Assembly (NCBI GenBank): GCA_016715865.1
Contig: JADJXM010000002.1
Location: 1 to 64,000, forward strand
Direction of reading: 5' to 3'
DNA: 64,000 bases
Origin: Acidobacteriota bacterium
Lineage (GTDB): Bacteria > Acidobacteriota > Blastocatellia > RBC074
Below the pieces are notes generated by a model, which worked only from the letters and a program-made list of their open reading frames with translations, searched no databases and was not told the DNA's origin. The stretch's first letter is position 1, and the number at the start of each line of letters is the position of its first letter. Positions 1 to 8,137 of this stretch are shown here, piece by piece. Position numbers and translations under genes: made by a program.

Positions 1-105
1 GTTTTGTGTGTCAGGGTTGCGTCAAGAGGCCTGAAAACGGGGATTATTAACGGTTTCGAGCCTCTGAGAAAAAATCAAAAAAGCGGCTCCCTACTACTCA
101 ACGTC

Positions 106-321
106 TCAGAGCGCACGGTCAATGCAGCTCTCATCTTCGGCAATCTCGATCAGATCAAGCCAGCTCCGGGATCGCCCGCACGCAGGGCAGGGCTGAAAGA
201 AGGCCTCTGCCGTTTCCTCGTCACTCTCCGCCGGTGCCTGATATTCTCGGGAATTGCAGGCAGGGCAATCAGAGAGATTGAGAACAGATTCGAGCTTTGA
301 TAATCGGCCATCAATACTCAT
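106..321 (-). CDS. Small zinc-finger-like hypothetical protein
   Basis: A 71-residue ORF carrying two CPAC motifs, one near residue 19 and one near residue 46 (CPACGR), arranged like the halves of a zinc ribbon. Its ATG lies inside the end of the upstream TerS-like gene (11-bp overlap), so it is probably translationally coupled and the last visible gene of the element operon. Family not recognised; binding of a metal is inferred from the four cysteines only. Confidence 0.5.
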   Translation of the reverse strand: MSIDGRLSKLESVLNLSDCPACNSREYQAPAESDEETAEAFFQPCPACGRSRSWLDLIEIAEDESCIDRAL

Positions 322-739
322 TAGTAATCCTCAGTTTCCTTCCGGTTTTAACGGAGAGAGTTTGCCGCTCCTCGACCGATGCAATGCGGCCCTCAAGCTC
401 GATCGAGTCACGAAGCCTCAATAGCAGCTCAAGCGTTGCTTTCGCAGCGCTCACCCGGCTTGAGGCTTGCGCGGTCTGATCGGCCATAACCTGGTTGAGT
501 GTCTCGATGGCCGTTCCGGCGGATGATTCCAAGGCAATCAACGCCCCCTCAAGAAGCCGTGCTCTGGCGTCACGATATGCCGCCGAAAATTCGGCCTCAT
601 TCAACCAGCGCCAAAGGGTTGCGCGGCCGATGCCGGCGGCCTTTGCGGCCTGGTCGATCCTCGGCTCACGGAGCAAGGCCTCGATCGCTTTGATCTTTTT
701 TTCCGTCAGCTCTGGTTTTTTAGTTTCACTGGGTTTCAA
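311..739 (-). CDS. HTH protein resembling phage terminase small subunit
   Basis: A 142-residue basic protein. Residues about 12-60 read as a helix-turn-helix of the phBC6A51/TerS-like type (AAKAAGIGRATLWRWL), followed by an alanine- and glutamate-rich helical region of the kind that oligomerises in small terminase subunits. In phages such proteins bind packaging (pac/cos) sites; some transposase-linked HTH proteins look similar. The only in-frame start candidate near the upstream stop is TTG at 739. It sits at the 3' end of a minus-strand operon led by a RepA-like ATPase, where a large terminase would be expected further left, outside the window. The assignment rests on pattern, not a search. 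Confidence 0.55.
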   Translation of the reverse strand: MKPSETKKPELTEKKIKAIEALLREPRIDQAAKAAGIGRATLWRWLNEAEFSAAYRDARARLLEGALIALESSAGTAIETLNQVMADQTAQASSRVSAAKATLELLLRLRDSIELEGRIASVEERQTLSVKTGRKLRITNEY

Positions 740-791
740 AATGTCTCAAAAAACGGGAGCCGATCAAACTTCCGACCAGCCCCCCAGTCGA

Positions 792-1133
792 TTAACCACG
801 CCTTGAAGCTCTTGCCTCGTCTTGAAAGTGAAGCGCCGCCAAGTTCTTGAAGCCCTCGATTCGCCGCTCGATGGCCTCAAGTCCGGCTTCGTATGCGCGC
901 CTCTCGTCAGGCCGCGCACGGCCCGCACTGTTCACCCAGTTTTGCATCGATCCTTCCCACGTCCGCAAGCTCTGACGCACCTTGCCCGGGTAACGCTCAT
1001 CGATGCACTTTCGATATTCTGCGATCGTCTCATCGATTTCAAGGATTGCCGCCGATGTGTCGACCGTCTGAGAGCGCAGAGCGCTTCGAAGAATGGGAAC
1101 CACCTTCCGAAGTCCCTCGCCTATCTCTCTCAT
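792..1133 (-). CDS. Hypothetical helical protein of integrated element
   Basis: About 113 residues, mostly predicted helix, with no motif I recognise. The ATG at 1133 shares a base with the TGA of the preceding gene (TGATG coupling); a TTG one codon upstream is the alternative start. Placed between the coiled-coil protein and the TerS-like protein, it is probably an accessory protein of the element. Confidence 0.55.
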   Translation of the reverse strand: MREIGEGLRKVVPILRSALRSQTVDTSAAILEIDETIAEYRKCIDERYPGKVRQSLRTWEGSMQNWVNSAGRARPDERRAYEAGLEAIERRIEGFKNLAALHFQDEARASRRG

Positions 1134-1639
1134 CAATGGTACTTTGCTTGAAATTTCTTTTTTTCTTCAGACATTGGCTTGTTTCCTCTTGTTCCATTCC
1201 GATGTTGATAGAAGGCATGAGTCTGCTTTTCAAGCTCACGCGAAAGCGATTGCTGATCATGTTCGAGTTGCCGCCGGCGGGCCTGTGCATCCTCGAATTT
1301 CGTACGGGCCTCCGCGAAACTGGCCTGTGCTTCCTCTTCCACTTGCTCCGCCTCGGCTATCTGATCGGCCAATGGCTTAAGCCGCTCCTGGGCCTTGCGG
1401 ATTTCGACGTTGATGAGCGACTCCTCCGCCCGGAATATCAGGATGTCCAGGGCCTCGACTCTGGCGAGCAATTCCTTTTTTTCGGTCAGCGCCGCCTCGA
1501 TGCCGTCTGCTGGTCCGGATAATGCCCGCGTCTCGGCGGATCTGATCCGGGCGGGGATGCCGTCGAGCTCGGCCTTATACTCGGCAAGCAAGGCTTGAGT
1601 ATCTTCGCCCTGATCGATTGCTATTGCGATATTGGTCAT
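1133..1639 (-). CDS. Coiled-coil hypothetical protein
   Basis: A 168-residue protein, nearly all heptad-like coiled coil from about residue 20 to 140, rich in Ala, Glu, Lys and Arg. The ATG at 1639 is preceded by AAAAAAGGAGAATTT, a strong ribosome-binding site, so I reject the longer in-frame extension to 1693. Scaffold-like or head-completion proteins of phages can look like this, but no family is recognised. Its stop overlaps the next gene. Confidence 0.6.
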   Translation of the reverse strand: MTNIAIAIDQGEDTQALLAEYKAELDGIPARIRSAETRALSGPADGIEAALTEKKELLARVEALDILIFRAEESLINVEIRKAQERLKPLADQIAEAEQVEEEAQASFAEARTKFEDAQARRRQLEHDQQSLSRELEKQTHAFYQHRNGTRGNKPMSEEKKKFQAKYH

Positions 1640-1750
1640 AAATTCTCCTTTTTTGCGTTTAATTGGCCTCTGTTGATTTGGTCCATCTCCCACAGCCTTT
1701 CCGCCCGTAAACGCATGGACAGCGCCATCCTGAGCGAGAAGGCGGGTATT

Positions 1751-1972
1751 CTATGCGGCCTGATCGCCCTCAACCCGGGCGGCCATAAGCCTGAGTTGAG
1801 CGGCAATCGCCGTTTCATCCGCCTGGTAAAATTCATCCCGCAGATCACAGGGCAGGGAAGCCAGGTTATCAACTCGCCAGGTTCCGCCGGCGGACCGATG
1901 GAATGACGCTCCGGCTTCGATCATTCGCCGGATCAGATCGGGAATATCTATTGTTCGCTCCGTGCGTTTCAT
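1751..1972 (-). CDS. Small hypothetical protein of integrated element
   Basis: 73 residues. The ATG overlaps the stop of the TubC_N-like gene as ATGA, which indicates a coupled operon member. It is predicted to be a compact alpha/beta protein without cysteines, and I do not recognise a family. The 110 bp between it and the next gene contains another minus-strand frame (1636-1872) that also ends in an ATGA overlap with the coiled-coil gene. A 30-residue peptide there (about 1636-1725) cannot be excluded. Confidence 0.5.
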   Translation of the reverse strand: MKRTERTIDIPDLIRRMIEAGASFHRSAGGTWRVDNLASLPCDLRDEFYQADETAIAAQLRLMAARVEGDQAA

Positions 1973-2310
1973 TGGATCGCCTCCGATTTCAACGCTTCCC
2001 GGAAAATGTCAGAGATGCGCGCATCAAGATCACGCCAGCGCCGGCCCGGCGTCCGTTCCCAGGCGTCATAATGGCCTGAGCATGATCTATGCTCCCATCC
2101 TTCGCCCTGCTCGATCAGGGCGGGATTGCCGCAAGAAGGGCAGGGAAGAGCGAGCAGGGAAAGCAGAGCGGGCTTGTGCTCTCGGATCGTTTCAATGATT
2201 TCATCGGTCAGGATGTCGTCCGGCGCCTCGATCTGAATTTTTTCGCCTTCGGCCCAGATCTTGACGCCCTGACCGGTCAACGTGGTTACCAGATCGGTAA
2301 TGCTCCTCAT
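1969..2310 (-). CDS. TubC_N docking-like domain plus zinc ribbon protein
   Basis: 113 residues in two parts. Residues 1-52 match the TubC N-terminal docking domain pattern (GVKIWAEGEKIQIEAPDD, ending in IREHKPALLSLL). Residues 55-80 hold CPSCG and a later Cys/His set, like half of a zinc ribbon. TubC_N domains were described in megasynthase docking, but short stand-alone versions are frequent in mobile elements next to RepA-like ATPases, which fits here. The start overlaps the stop of the ATPase gene (ATGA), implying coupling. Confidence 0.65.
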   Translation of the reverse strand: MRSITDLVTTLTGQGVKIWAEGEKIQIEAPDDILTDEIIETIREHKPALLSLLALPCPSCGNPALIEQGEGWEHRSCSGHYDAWERTPGRRWRDLDARISDIFREALKSEAIQ

Positions 2311-3695
2311 ACCTCTGCCCTCCGGGTGTGTGGAGCGGTAACGGTGGTAACGCCGGTAACGCTTTTTTGCAAACTGTTTAAATTCTTAGGCTTAGATCCC
2401 TCCAAAGCGTTACCGCTGCCGTTACCGGCACTGGTAACGCCGGTAACGCTATTCGATTTTTGGCTCTTGGGAGGGGCTGGGGGCTCATAATTCGGTAGTT
2501 GATACCCTCCGTGGAATTCCTCAATTTCGCCGGCATCCTTCATCGCCTTGAGCAATTTTCGAACGGTTCCGGCCTTCCGATCGAGCTCATCCGCTATCTC
2601 AATCGGTTTCCACATTTTGCCGTTACCGAATAGATCAATAATGTCCTGCCTCTCTCTCGATCGTTGCACCTCCGCTGCCTGGCCCAGCGCGGACCAATGA
2701 AACGATTTCGGCTCAAACTTAAGGGCGATGTCCTGCTCTTCCACGTCACGGCCGATAACACTCATTGTTGCATCGGCCTTACCTCGCGCCCGCTTGAGGA
2801 CCAGTACGCCATCGGCCGCCCCTGTGAGGCCATACGAACCCGAGACGGTAGCCAGCGGATCATCCGCTATGGCCTTGCGGGTGTGATGCACAATCACCAG
2901 GGCCAACTTCTGAGCAGCCAGCCTGGTCAGGGGCGCTATAACATCATAATCACTCTCATAGACATTATTTTCCCGGCCGGTCGATATCGGCCGCAGCATC
3001 TTGAGTGTGTCGATTATCAATAATCGCGGGTCCTTGCGGCTCTCGATCCATGCGGCTATGGCCTCGATACCGCCCTCATTCAGTCGCGGCCACTGCGTGC
3101 ATATTTCGAGGTGTGGGGATATAGAGCCACTGATAATCGACCGTAGGCGGGTCTGGATCCGCCGCTCGGAGTCCTCAAGGGCGAGGTACAGGACATCGCC
3201 CTGGTCAACGTCGTATGACGAGAGAGCCCGCCCGCCCTCAGCGACGGCAACGGCAATATTCAGCGCCATTATAGATTTTCCGAGCTTAGGAGGACCGGCC
3301 AGGAATGTAACGCCCTCAGGGATTATCCCCTGTACCGCGAATTTGGGCTGTGGGTAGGTAGTAGCCATGATAGCTGACGCCGGCACGATACGGCCTAGCG
3401 TCTCGCGTATGACGCGATCCTTATCACCTGAGTTATTACTAGTCGTGTGTGTGTCGGCGGGTTTATCGGGCGGGGACGCATAAATGCCGGCGCCTTCTTC
3501 GGTCTCACCTTCGAGTTTGAACTTAAGATATTCTTCCTCAAATGTTCTTTTAACTTCCTCATCAGCCATCTGCATGGCGAGTGAGTCGGGCGGGAGCGGA
3601 TCCCGTTGTCCCCAATTAAGCTCCTCCTTCGCGGGTACCAGATCCTCGATGGCCTGCCTGCTATTGCCTTTTTCGCTATAATTGTTATTATCCAT
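2307..3695 (-). CDS. RepA-like AAA ATPase / replicative helicase of element
   Basis: A 462-residue P-loop ATPase of the AAA_25/RepA-DnaB-like group. Walker A GPPKLGKS lies near residues 134-141 and Walker B LLIID near 225-229, followed by a VIVHHTRK sensor-like segment. A winged-helix domain occupies about residues 345-400 (IEIADELDRKAGTVRKLLKA). The tail is poor in complexity and contains repeated VTGVT, encoded by an iteron-like DNA array. Such proteins open and unwind replication origins of plasmids and satellites. The ATG at 3695 is chosen; a TTG at 3716 is also in frame. It is the first gene of a coupled minus-strand operon. Confidence 0.75.
   Translation of the reverse strand: MDNNNYSEKGNSRQAIEDLVPAKEELNWGQRDPLPPDSLAMQMADEEVKRTFEEEYLKFKLEGETEEGAGIYASPPDKPADTHTTSNNSGDKDRVIRETLGRIVPASAIMATTYPQPKFAVQGIIPEGVTFLAGPPKLGKSIMALNIAVAVAEGGRALSSYDVDQGDVLYLALEDSERRIQTRLRSIISGSISPHLEICTQWPRLNEGGIEAIAAWIESRKDPRLLIIDTLKMLRPISTGRENNVYESDYDVIAPLTRLAAQKLALVIVHHTRKAIADDPLATVSGSYGLTGAADGVLVLKRARGKADATMSVIGRDVEEQDIALKFEPKSFHWSALGQAAEVQRSRERQDIIDLFGNGKMWKPIEIADELDRKAGTVRKLLKAMKDAGEIEEFHGGYQLPNYEPPAPPKSQKSNSVTGVTSAGNGSGNALEGSKPKNLNSLQKSVTGVTTVTAPHTRRAEV
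2337..2448. repeat. Iteron-like GGTAACG array within the repA 3' end
   Basis: The heptamer GGTAACG occurs in tandem at 2337, 2346 and 2355 (9-bp spacing), inverted (CGTTACC) at 2408 and 2420, and direct again at 2433 and 2442. A 19-bp direct repeat covers 2345-2363 and 2432-2450. A further CGTTACC is at 2621. The array lies in the last part of the RepA-like gene and looks like replication iterons; because it also codes for VTGVT repeats, coding selection is the alternative explanation. Confidence 0.5.
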
Positions 3696-3810
3696 ATGCT
3701 TATTTTTTCTTATCAACGCCGGCCAGGAATGCCGCCCCTGCCGGCGTTGATTATTTGAGGGCTGGGAGTAATACTTTCCTCAGCCTAGTCCATAGGTAAC
3801 CGCGCAGTGA

Positions 3811-4047
3811 TCAGGCCGTCGCCGCCAAGCTATCGTCTGATTTCTGCGCGGTGTTGTTTTGGGCCTCATCTCCCTCTAAATATGCCTGTGCATCCTGATC
3901 GAGGACGATCACTGCCCCGCCTACCTTGCGAGTCCTCAGCCGGCCCGCATAGGCCGCCTTCCTGAGTGTATGTATGCTCAGGCCAGATGCCGCCGCCAGC
4001 TCTGACAATCGCCAGGCCAGCCGGGTCTGTCTCGTGGTGTCGATCAT
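3811..4047 (-). CDS. AlpA/excisionase-type HTH regulator
   Basis: 78 residues with a MerR-like winged HTH (WRLSELAAASGLSIHTLRKA, residues 12-31) and a wing segment containing RLRTRKVGGAVIVLDQD, typical of AlpA or excisionase DNA-binding proteins. The ATG at 4047 is preceded by GAGGAGGAATA, a good ribosome-binding site. It is divergent from the zinc-finger gene at 4132 and upstream of the RepA-like operon, the usual place for the element's switch protein. Its likely role is control of excision or of the divergent promoter region. Confidence 0.75.
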   Translation of the reverse strand: MIDTTRQTRLAWRLSELAAASGLSIHTLRKAAYAGRLRTRKVGGAVIVLDQDAQAYLEGDEAQNNTAQKSDDSLAATA

Positions 4048-4074
4048 TATTCCTCCTCGTTATGGTTTAGCATC

Positions 4075-4085
4075 GAATACTATTC
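4075..4085. promoter_or_regulatory. Palindrome GAATACTATTC, putative operator
   Basis: GAATA-C-TATTC is a perfect 11-bp dyad between the divergent AlpA-like and zinc-finger genes. A related sequence (ATACTATTTC) recurs at the -10 region near 4117-4126. This suggests a pair of operator sites, perhaps for the AlpA-like protein; binding is inferred. Confidence 0.35.
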
Positions 4086-4092
4086 AAGCTCA

Positions 4093-4121
4093 TTGACTAC
4101 CAGACGTGGCGAATGTATACT
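4093..4121 (+). promoter_or_regulatory. Sigma-70-type promoter TTGACT-N17-TATACT
   Basis: The -35 TTGACT (4093-4098) and -10 TATACT (4116-4121) are separated by exactly 17 bp. The expected transcription start near 4128 is only about four bases before the ATG at 4132, so the transcript would be leaderless or nearly so. Confidence 0.65.
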
Positions 4122-4131
4122 ATTTCACGCC

Positions 4132-4938
4132 ATGAAAACAAGATCCTATATCCAATCGCATCCGTCAAAGAAGGCTCAGAAACCATCACGCCAAAAGACT
4201 GCGGGACGGTTAAAGACAGAAAAGCCAGTAAAAGCATCACGTGTAAAACTGCCGCCGCCAGAAGTCGGTCATCTGATAGAGCTGGTGAACCTGATACCTG
4301 AAGATTACCGTGATCTTCCAGACTTAAGAGGCGAGTTGCCAGGCAGTCGAGATAAAGGCGAGTTGATTCTTCGAGAGGGCGCCTCATTTGGGTCGGAGAG
4401 GCATTTCTTACTGAGTCGAGATAGCATCGAGAAATTGATTCTTCGAGAGGCGGAAAGATTCCCTCAGCCAATAAGAGAATTCTTGGAAATACCTGACGGC
4501 ATATCGCCTGACGCATCGACGGTGGAAATTTACGATATTTTGACGGAGACGGACCGGGAGCGCCTTCAGGAGCGATATCAACACATAACCGACGGCAAAA
4601 CGTTACTATCTGCGATCGCGGCGCATCAAGAAAGAGGTTCCGGTCACAGGTTTGTTTGGAACGCTTTTTCTTATCCGGTTTGGTGGCATGAAGACGAAGA
4701 AGGCAAACTTCAGGTCTCCCTGAGCCCTCTTGTGTCCGTATTGCGCGGAATAGATATAAGCAGGATCCGTCAGTGTTTGGCTTGCAATAAAATTTTCTGG
4801 GCTGGTCGCAGGAATCAAATTGTGTGCTCTGAACCTTGCGGTCACGTCTTACGCAATCGAAGATATAGAAAAGCCTACCAGGAGCGGTATAAATTGCAGA
4901 GGATCGAGGCTGAAAAGCGCCGGGAAAATGCGAGGTGA
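4132..4938 (+). CDS. Protein with C-terminal CGNR-like zinc finger
   Basis: 268 residues. The N-terminal 40 residues are very basic and low in complexity. A middle region has no recognised fold. Residues about 210-255 hold a zinc finger of CGNR/ABATE-like style: CLACNKIFWAGRRNQIVCSEPC followed by the basic RNRRYRKAYQER helix. Such fingers bind nucleic acid in stress- or element-associated regulators. The ATG at 4132 fits the strong promoter directly upstream; TTG at 4093 is inside that promoter and is rejected. The gene is the last of the integrated element before the tRNA-Cys. Confidence 0.6.
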   Translation: MKTRSYIQSHPSKKAQKPSRQKTAGRLKTEKPVKASRVKLPPPEVGHLIELVNLIPEDYRDLPDLRGELPGSRDKGELILREGASFGSERHFLLSRDSIEKLILREAERFPQPIREFLEIPDGISPDASTVEIYDILTETDRERLQERYQHITDGKTLLSAIAAHQERGSGHRFVWNAFSYPVWWHEDEEGKLQVSLSPLVSVLRGIDISRIRQCLACNKIFWAGRRNQIVCSEPCGHVLRNRRYRKAYQERYKLQRIEAEKRRENAR

Positions 4939-4964
4939 AAAACGATGGAAAATGACCGTTTTTC
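4937..4964 (+). terminator. Hairpin at the end of the zinc-finger gene
   Basis: GAAAAACG (4937-4944) pairs with CGTTTTTC (4957-4964) around a 12-nt loop; the stem begins inside the stop codon. There is no T-run after it, so termination is uncertain. Confidence 0.4.
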
Positions 4965-5028
4965 GAAAAAGTCCCCACACTTTTCCCCACACATGGGAAA
5001 AAGTAGGAATTTGGCAGGCTTGTAAAAT

Positions 5029-5114
<86 letters not shown>

Positions 5115-5336
5115 TGATCGTGGGGGAGGCGAAGAAACGGCTCCCGCAAACGAACCCGTATGCTCCCATAATCGGACATTTCAGTCAAGAGTCTGATTTG
5201 GCACGAAAATCAATAACAGGTTGAGATTGATTTTGAGTGCATTATTTGATTCCCGTGGCGAATGTCAATTACACTTCCCGGCAGTTGCGGTGGCAAGCGG
5301 AACACCAATGTCGAAATAATTCTGAAGAGGGCTCCA

Positions 5337-7139
5337 ATGAAGCGAAGAATTCTGATTCTTGCAGGAATGATTATCTGCCTGTTGCAACTGGCTGAATTTT
5401 CCAGCCAGACAACTGCGGCGGGAGCGCGGTTCGAGATTTCGTATCCAGCGTCTCTCGATAACGGGCCGATAACAGGTCGCGTGTTCGTGATGATCTCGAA
5501 AAACAACCGGATCGAGCCGCGGCTGCAGGCAGGTTCGTACAATGCGTCCGTTCCGTTTTACGGTCTGGACGTCGATGCGTTGAGGCCCGGTGAAAATGCG
5601 GTCATTGACGCCGCAACCCTGGGATATCCGATCGAGAGCCTGAACCAGCTTCCGGCCGGCGAATACTATGTTCAGGCGCTGCTCAATGTCTACACTCAGG
5701 TGCGACGCAAGGACGGCCATGTGATCTGGGTCCATATGGATCAATGGGAAGGCCAGCAGTGGAATCGGTCGCCGGGCAATCTGGTCAGCGAAGTGCAGAA
5801 AGTCAGGCTGGACCCGGCGACTGGTTTCAACGTGAAGCTCAGTCTGACCAGGAAATTGCCTCCAGTTGAGGTCCCGCCGGACACGGAATGGGTAAAGCGG
5901 GTGAAGTTTCAGAGCAGGATGCTTTCCGAGTTCTGGGGCCACCCGATCTACCTCGGCGCGACGTTGCTTTTGCCGAAGGGGTACGATCAGAACTCGAGCC
6001 GGAAATATCCGGCGATATACATTCAAGGACATTTCGGATTGCGTGCCCCATTTGGCTTTACGACTCAGCCGCCGACCGCTCCTGAAAGCGCGGAGCAGCG
6101 TCAGGCACGGCTGAGAGTGAGCGCGCGGGAGACGGGATACGAGTTCGCACAAGCTTGGATGTCTGACGATTTCCCGCGCATGGTGGCAGTGACTTTTCAG
6201 CATCCGACGCCTTATTACGACGATTCCTATGCGGTGAACTCCGCCAACAACGGACCATACGGCGATGCTCTCACGCAGGAGCTGATTCCTTACCTTGAAG
6301 AGAAATTCAGAATTATCGCCGAGCCGCATGCGCGGGTGCTGACTGGTGGTTCGACGGGAGGGTGGGAAGCTCTGGCGTTGCAGGTCTTTCATCCGAAGTT
6401 TTTCAACGGCACCTGGGTTTTGTATCCCGATCCTGTGGACTTCCGGCGTTATCAAATGTCGAACATCTACGAGGATGAGAACGCATTCGAAGTGCCGAAT
6501 GGTGATTGGGGCAAACTCACCCGGCCTCTCTCAAGAAATGCCGAAGGTCAGGTCACATTGACGATGAGAGAGATGAGTCGACTCGAGGCCGTGCTCGGAA
6601 GTAACGTGCGTTCCGGCCAACAGATTGCTGCCTGGGACGCTGCATATGGCCCTGTCGGAAAGGATGGCTATCCACGTCCGGTCTGGGATCGGCTAACGGG
6701 CAAGATCGACAGGGAAGTCGCTCTCTACATGCGCGACAACGGCTACGATCTAAGGTACAACCTTGAGAAGAACTGGCCCAGGATCGGCAAAGACCTCGTC
6801 GGAAAGATTCATGTCTATTGTGGTGATATGGACAACTATTATCTGAACCTGGCTGTATATCAGCTCGAAGACTTCCTGAAGGCGGCGGATAATCCGAAGT
6901 CCGAAGCCGTCTTCGAGTATGGGCGACCGATGAAGCCGCATGGCTGGCAGCCGTTCTCGAATGCCGAACTCGTTCGTTTGATGGATACCCGGATAAACAA
7001 AACGACGCCCGGCCGGGAACAGAAATCGAAGGCTGGCCAGGTCGCAGGTGCTAATCAGATTGAAACGCCAAGCCGCCAAGGGAGCCAGGAGAAATTGAAA
7101 CGCCAAGCCGCCAAGGGAGCCAGGATGGTAAGGAAGTGA
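5337..7139 (+). CDS. Secreted esterase-like alpha/beta hydrolase
   Basis: 600 residues with an N-terminal signal peptide (KRRILILAGMIICLLQL). The middle holds a Tyr-Pro-Ala-Ile-Tyr strand, then a nucleophile elbow GGSTGG in LTGGSTGGWEALAL (about residue 340), as in esterase D/enterochelin-esterase-like hydrolases. An exported hydrolase is likely; the substrate is unknown. The ATG at 5337 follows GAAGAGG; the frame extends to 5262 but the signal peptide decides the start. The last 25 or so codons are two copies of an intergenic 9-bp-unit repeat, giving a RQAAKGAR tail that is probably not part of the enzyme fold. Confidence 0.7.
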   Translation: MKRRILILAGMIICLLQLAEFSSQTTAAGARFEISYPASLDNGPITGRVFVMISKNNRIEPRLQAGSYNASVPFYGLDVDALRPGENAVIDAATLGYPIESLNQLPAGEYYVQALLNVYTQVRRKDGHVIWVHMDQWEGQQWNRSPGNLVSEVQKVRLDPATGFNVKLSLTRKLPPVEVPPDTEWVKRVKFQSRMLSEFWGHPIYLGATLLLPKGYDQNSSRKYPAIYIQGHFGLRAPFGFTTQPPTAPESAEQRQARLRVSARETGYEFAQAWMSDDFPRMVAVTFQHPTPYYDDSYAVNSANNGPYGDALTQELIPYLEEKFRIIAEPHARVLTGGSTGGWEALALQVFHPKFFNGTWVLYPDPVDFRRYQMSNIYEDENAFEVPNGDWGKLTRPLSRNAEGQVTLTMREMSRLEAVLGSNVRSGQQIAAWDAAYGPVGKDGYPRPVWDRLTGKIDREVALYMRDNGYDLRYNLEKNWPRIGKDLVGKIHVYCGDMDNYYLNLAVYQLEDFLKAADNPKSEAVFEYGRPMKPHGWQPFSNAELVRLMDTRINKTTPGREQKSKAGQVAGANQIETPSRQGSQEKLKRQAAKGARMVRK

Positions 7140-7233
7140 ATGTTCGTATTATTTTCCAGCCCGCCAGTTGCGTGATCAGAACATACTGGTCCATCCTGAG
7201 CATTAAAGTTTCCTGGCTCCCTTGGCGGCTTGG
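7062..7233. repeat. GCCAAG-type inverted repeat spanning a gene end
   Basis: Two tandem copies of a 29-bp sequence built from GCCAAG units (7062-7090 and 7097-7125) lie inside the end of the hydrolase gene. The reverse complement of the core is at 7211-7233, before the ThuA gene. The arms can form a hairpin over the stop codon. Confidence 0.85.
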
Positions 7234-7249
7234 AGTTTAGGTTATTAAT

Positions 7250-8137
7250 ATGAAGAACGCATATTTATTCGGGATTACGCTTGTTGTCTTTGCGATGATC
7301 ATTGGGGAGGCCGCGCAATCGAGGCCGCACGTGGTCTTTGTGACTGGTGATCATGAATACAGTTCGGAATCAACCATGCCGCTGGTCGCCGCGGAGTTGA
7401 AGAAGAATTACGGGATGGATGTGACTGTACTCAAGTCAGTCCCGGATGAGAATGGCGAAGTGGACATTCCCGGCATGGAGGCGCTGGAAAAGGCCGATCT
7501 GGCGGTCCTCTTCCTGCGCTGGCGGCGTTTGCCGAAGGATCAGGTAGAGCATTTGCGCAAGTATCTTGATTCTGGACGTCCGGTGGTGGCATTTAGGACG
7601 ACTACGCACGCGTTCAATTACCCGGCCGGCCATGAATTGGAGAAATGGAATGCCTTCGCCGCCGAATATCTGGGCGGGCCTCCGGGGTGGGGGGCGAAGA
7701 GCGGGCATTACCATTACGGGCACACATCCAGTACCGATGTGAGGATTGCGCCCGGTGCGGCGGGTGATCCGATTTTGACTGGCGTAGCGGGTGAATTTCA
7801 CGTCAGGTCATGGCTTTATCACGTCCTGCCGAAATTTCCACCTCCGGATGCGAAGCCGCTGCTGATCGGTCGGGCGACAGGTTCCGAGAGGAAGGATGCC
7901 ATTGAAAATCCTGTGGCCTGGACGTGGAGGAACAAGGCGGGGGGCAGGGTATTTATGACGACGCTGGGACATCCAGAGGATTTTCAGCTCGAATCGATGC
8001 AGCGGCTGGTGATCAACGGCATTCACTGGGCTGTGGGGAAGCCGGTTCCGCGCAAATGGGCAGGTAAGATCGAGTTCAAAGTCGAATACCACGGAATCAG
8101 GCCGACATCGCCGGCCAGACCGCGGGGAGAGAAATGA
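7250..8137 (+). CDS. ThuA-like domain protein, exported
   Basis: 295 residues. A hydrophobic N-terminus (residues 4-22) suggests export. The body matches the ThuA family of glutamine-amidotransferase-like folds: VVFVTGDHEY near residue 28, LAVLFLRWRRLP near 83, GRPVVAFRTTTHAF near 110, and a C-terminal VFMTTLGHPEDF followed by a buried helix and NGIHWAVGKP. ThuA proteins are tied to sugar metabolism (trehalose utilisation), but biochemical roles are mostly unproven. It lies 110 bp after the hydrolase, separated by the repeat. Confidence 0.8.
   Translation: MKNAYLFGITLVVFAMIIGEAAQSRPHVVFVTGDHEYSSESTMPLVAAELKKNYGMDVTVLKSVPDENGEVDIPGMEALEKADLAVLFLRWRRLPKDQVEHLRKYLDSGRPVVAFRTTTHAFNYPAGHELEKWNAFAAEYLGGPPGWGAKSGHYHYGHTSSTDVRIAPGAAGDPILTGVAGEFHVRSWLYHVLPKFPPPDAKPLLIGRATGSERKDAIENPVAWTWRNKAGGRVFMTTLGHPEDFQLESMQRLVINGIHWAVGKPVPRKWAGKIEFKVEYHGIRPTSPARPRGEK

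Noticed and set aside
1636..1872. Overlapping 78-codon minus-strand frame in the element operon
   Set aside because: It overlaps the better-supported gene at 1751-1972 in another frame; only its last 30 codons could be independent and there is no further support.
4975..4996. Direct repeat CCCCACAC near the tRNA-Cys as an att core
   Set aside because: It is outside the tRNA and short; without the left end of the element an att core cannot be defined.
5265..6455. Minus-strand frame of 396 codons inside the esterase-like gene
   Set aside because: Antisense shadow of a conserved hydrolase with signal peptide.
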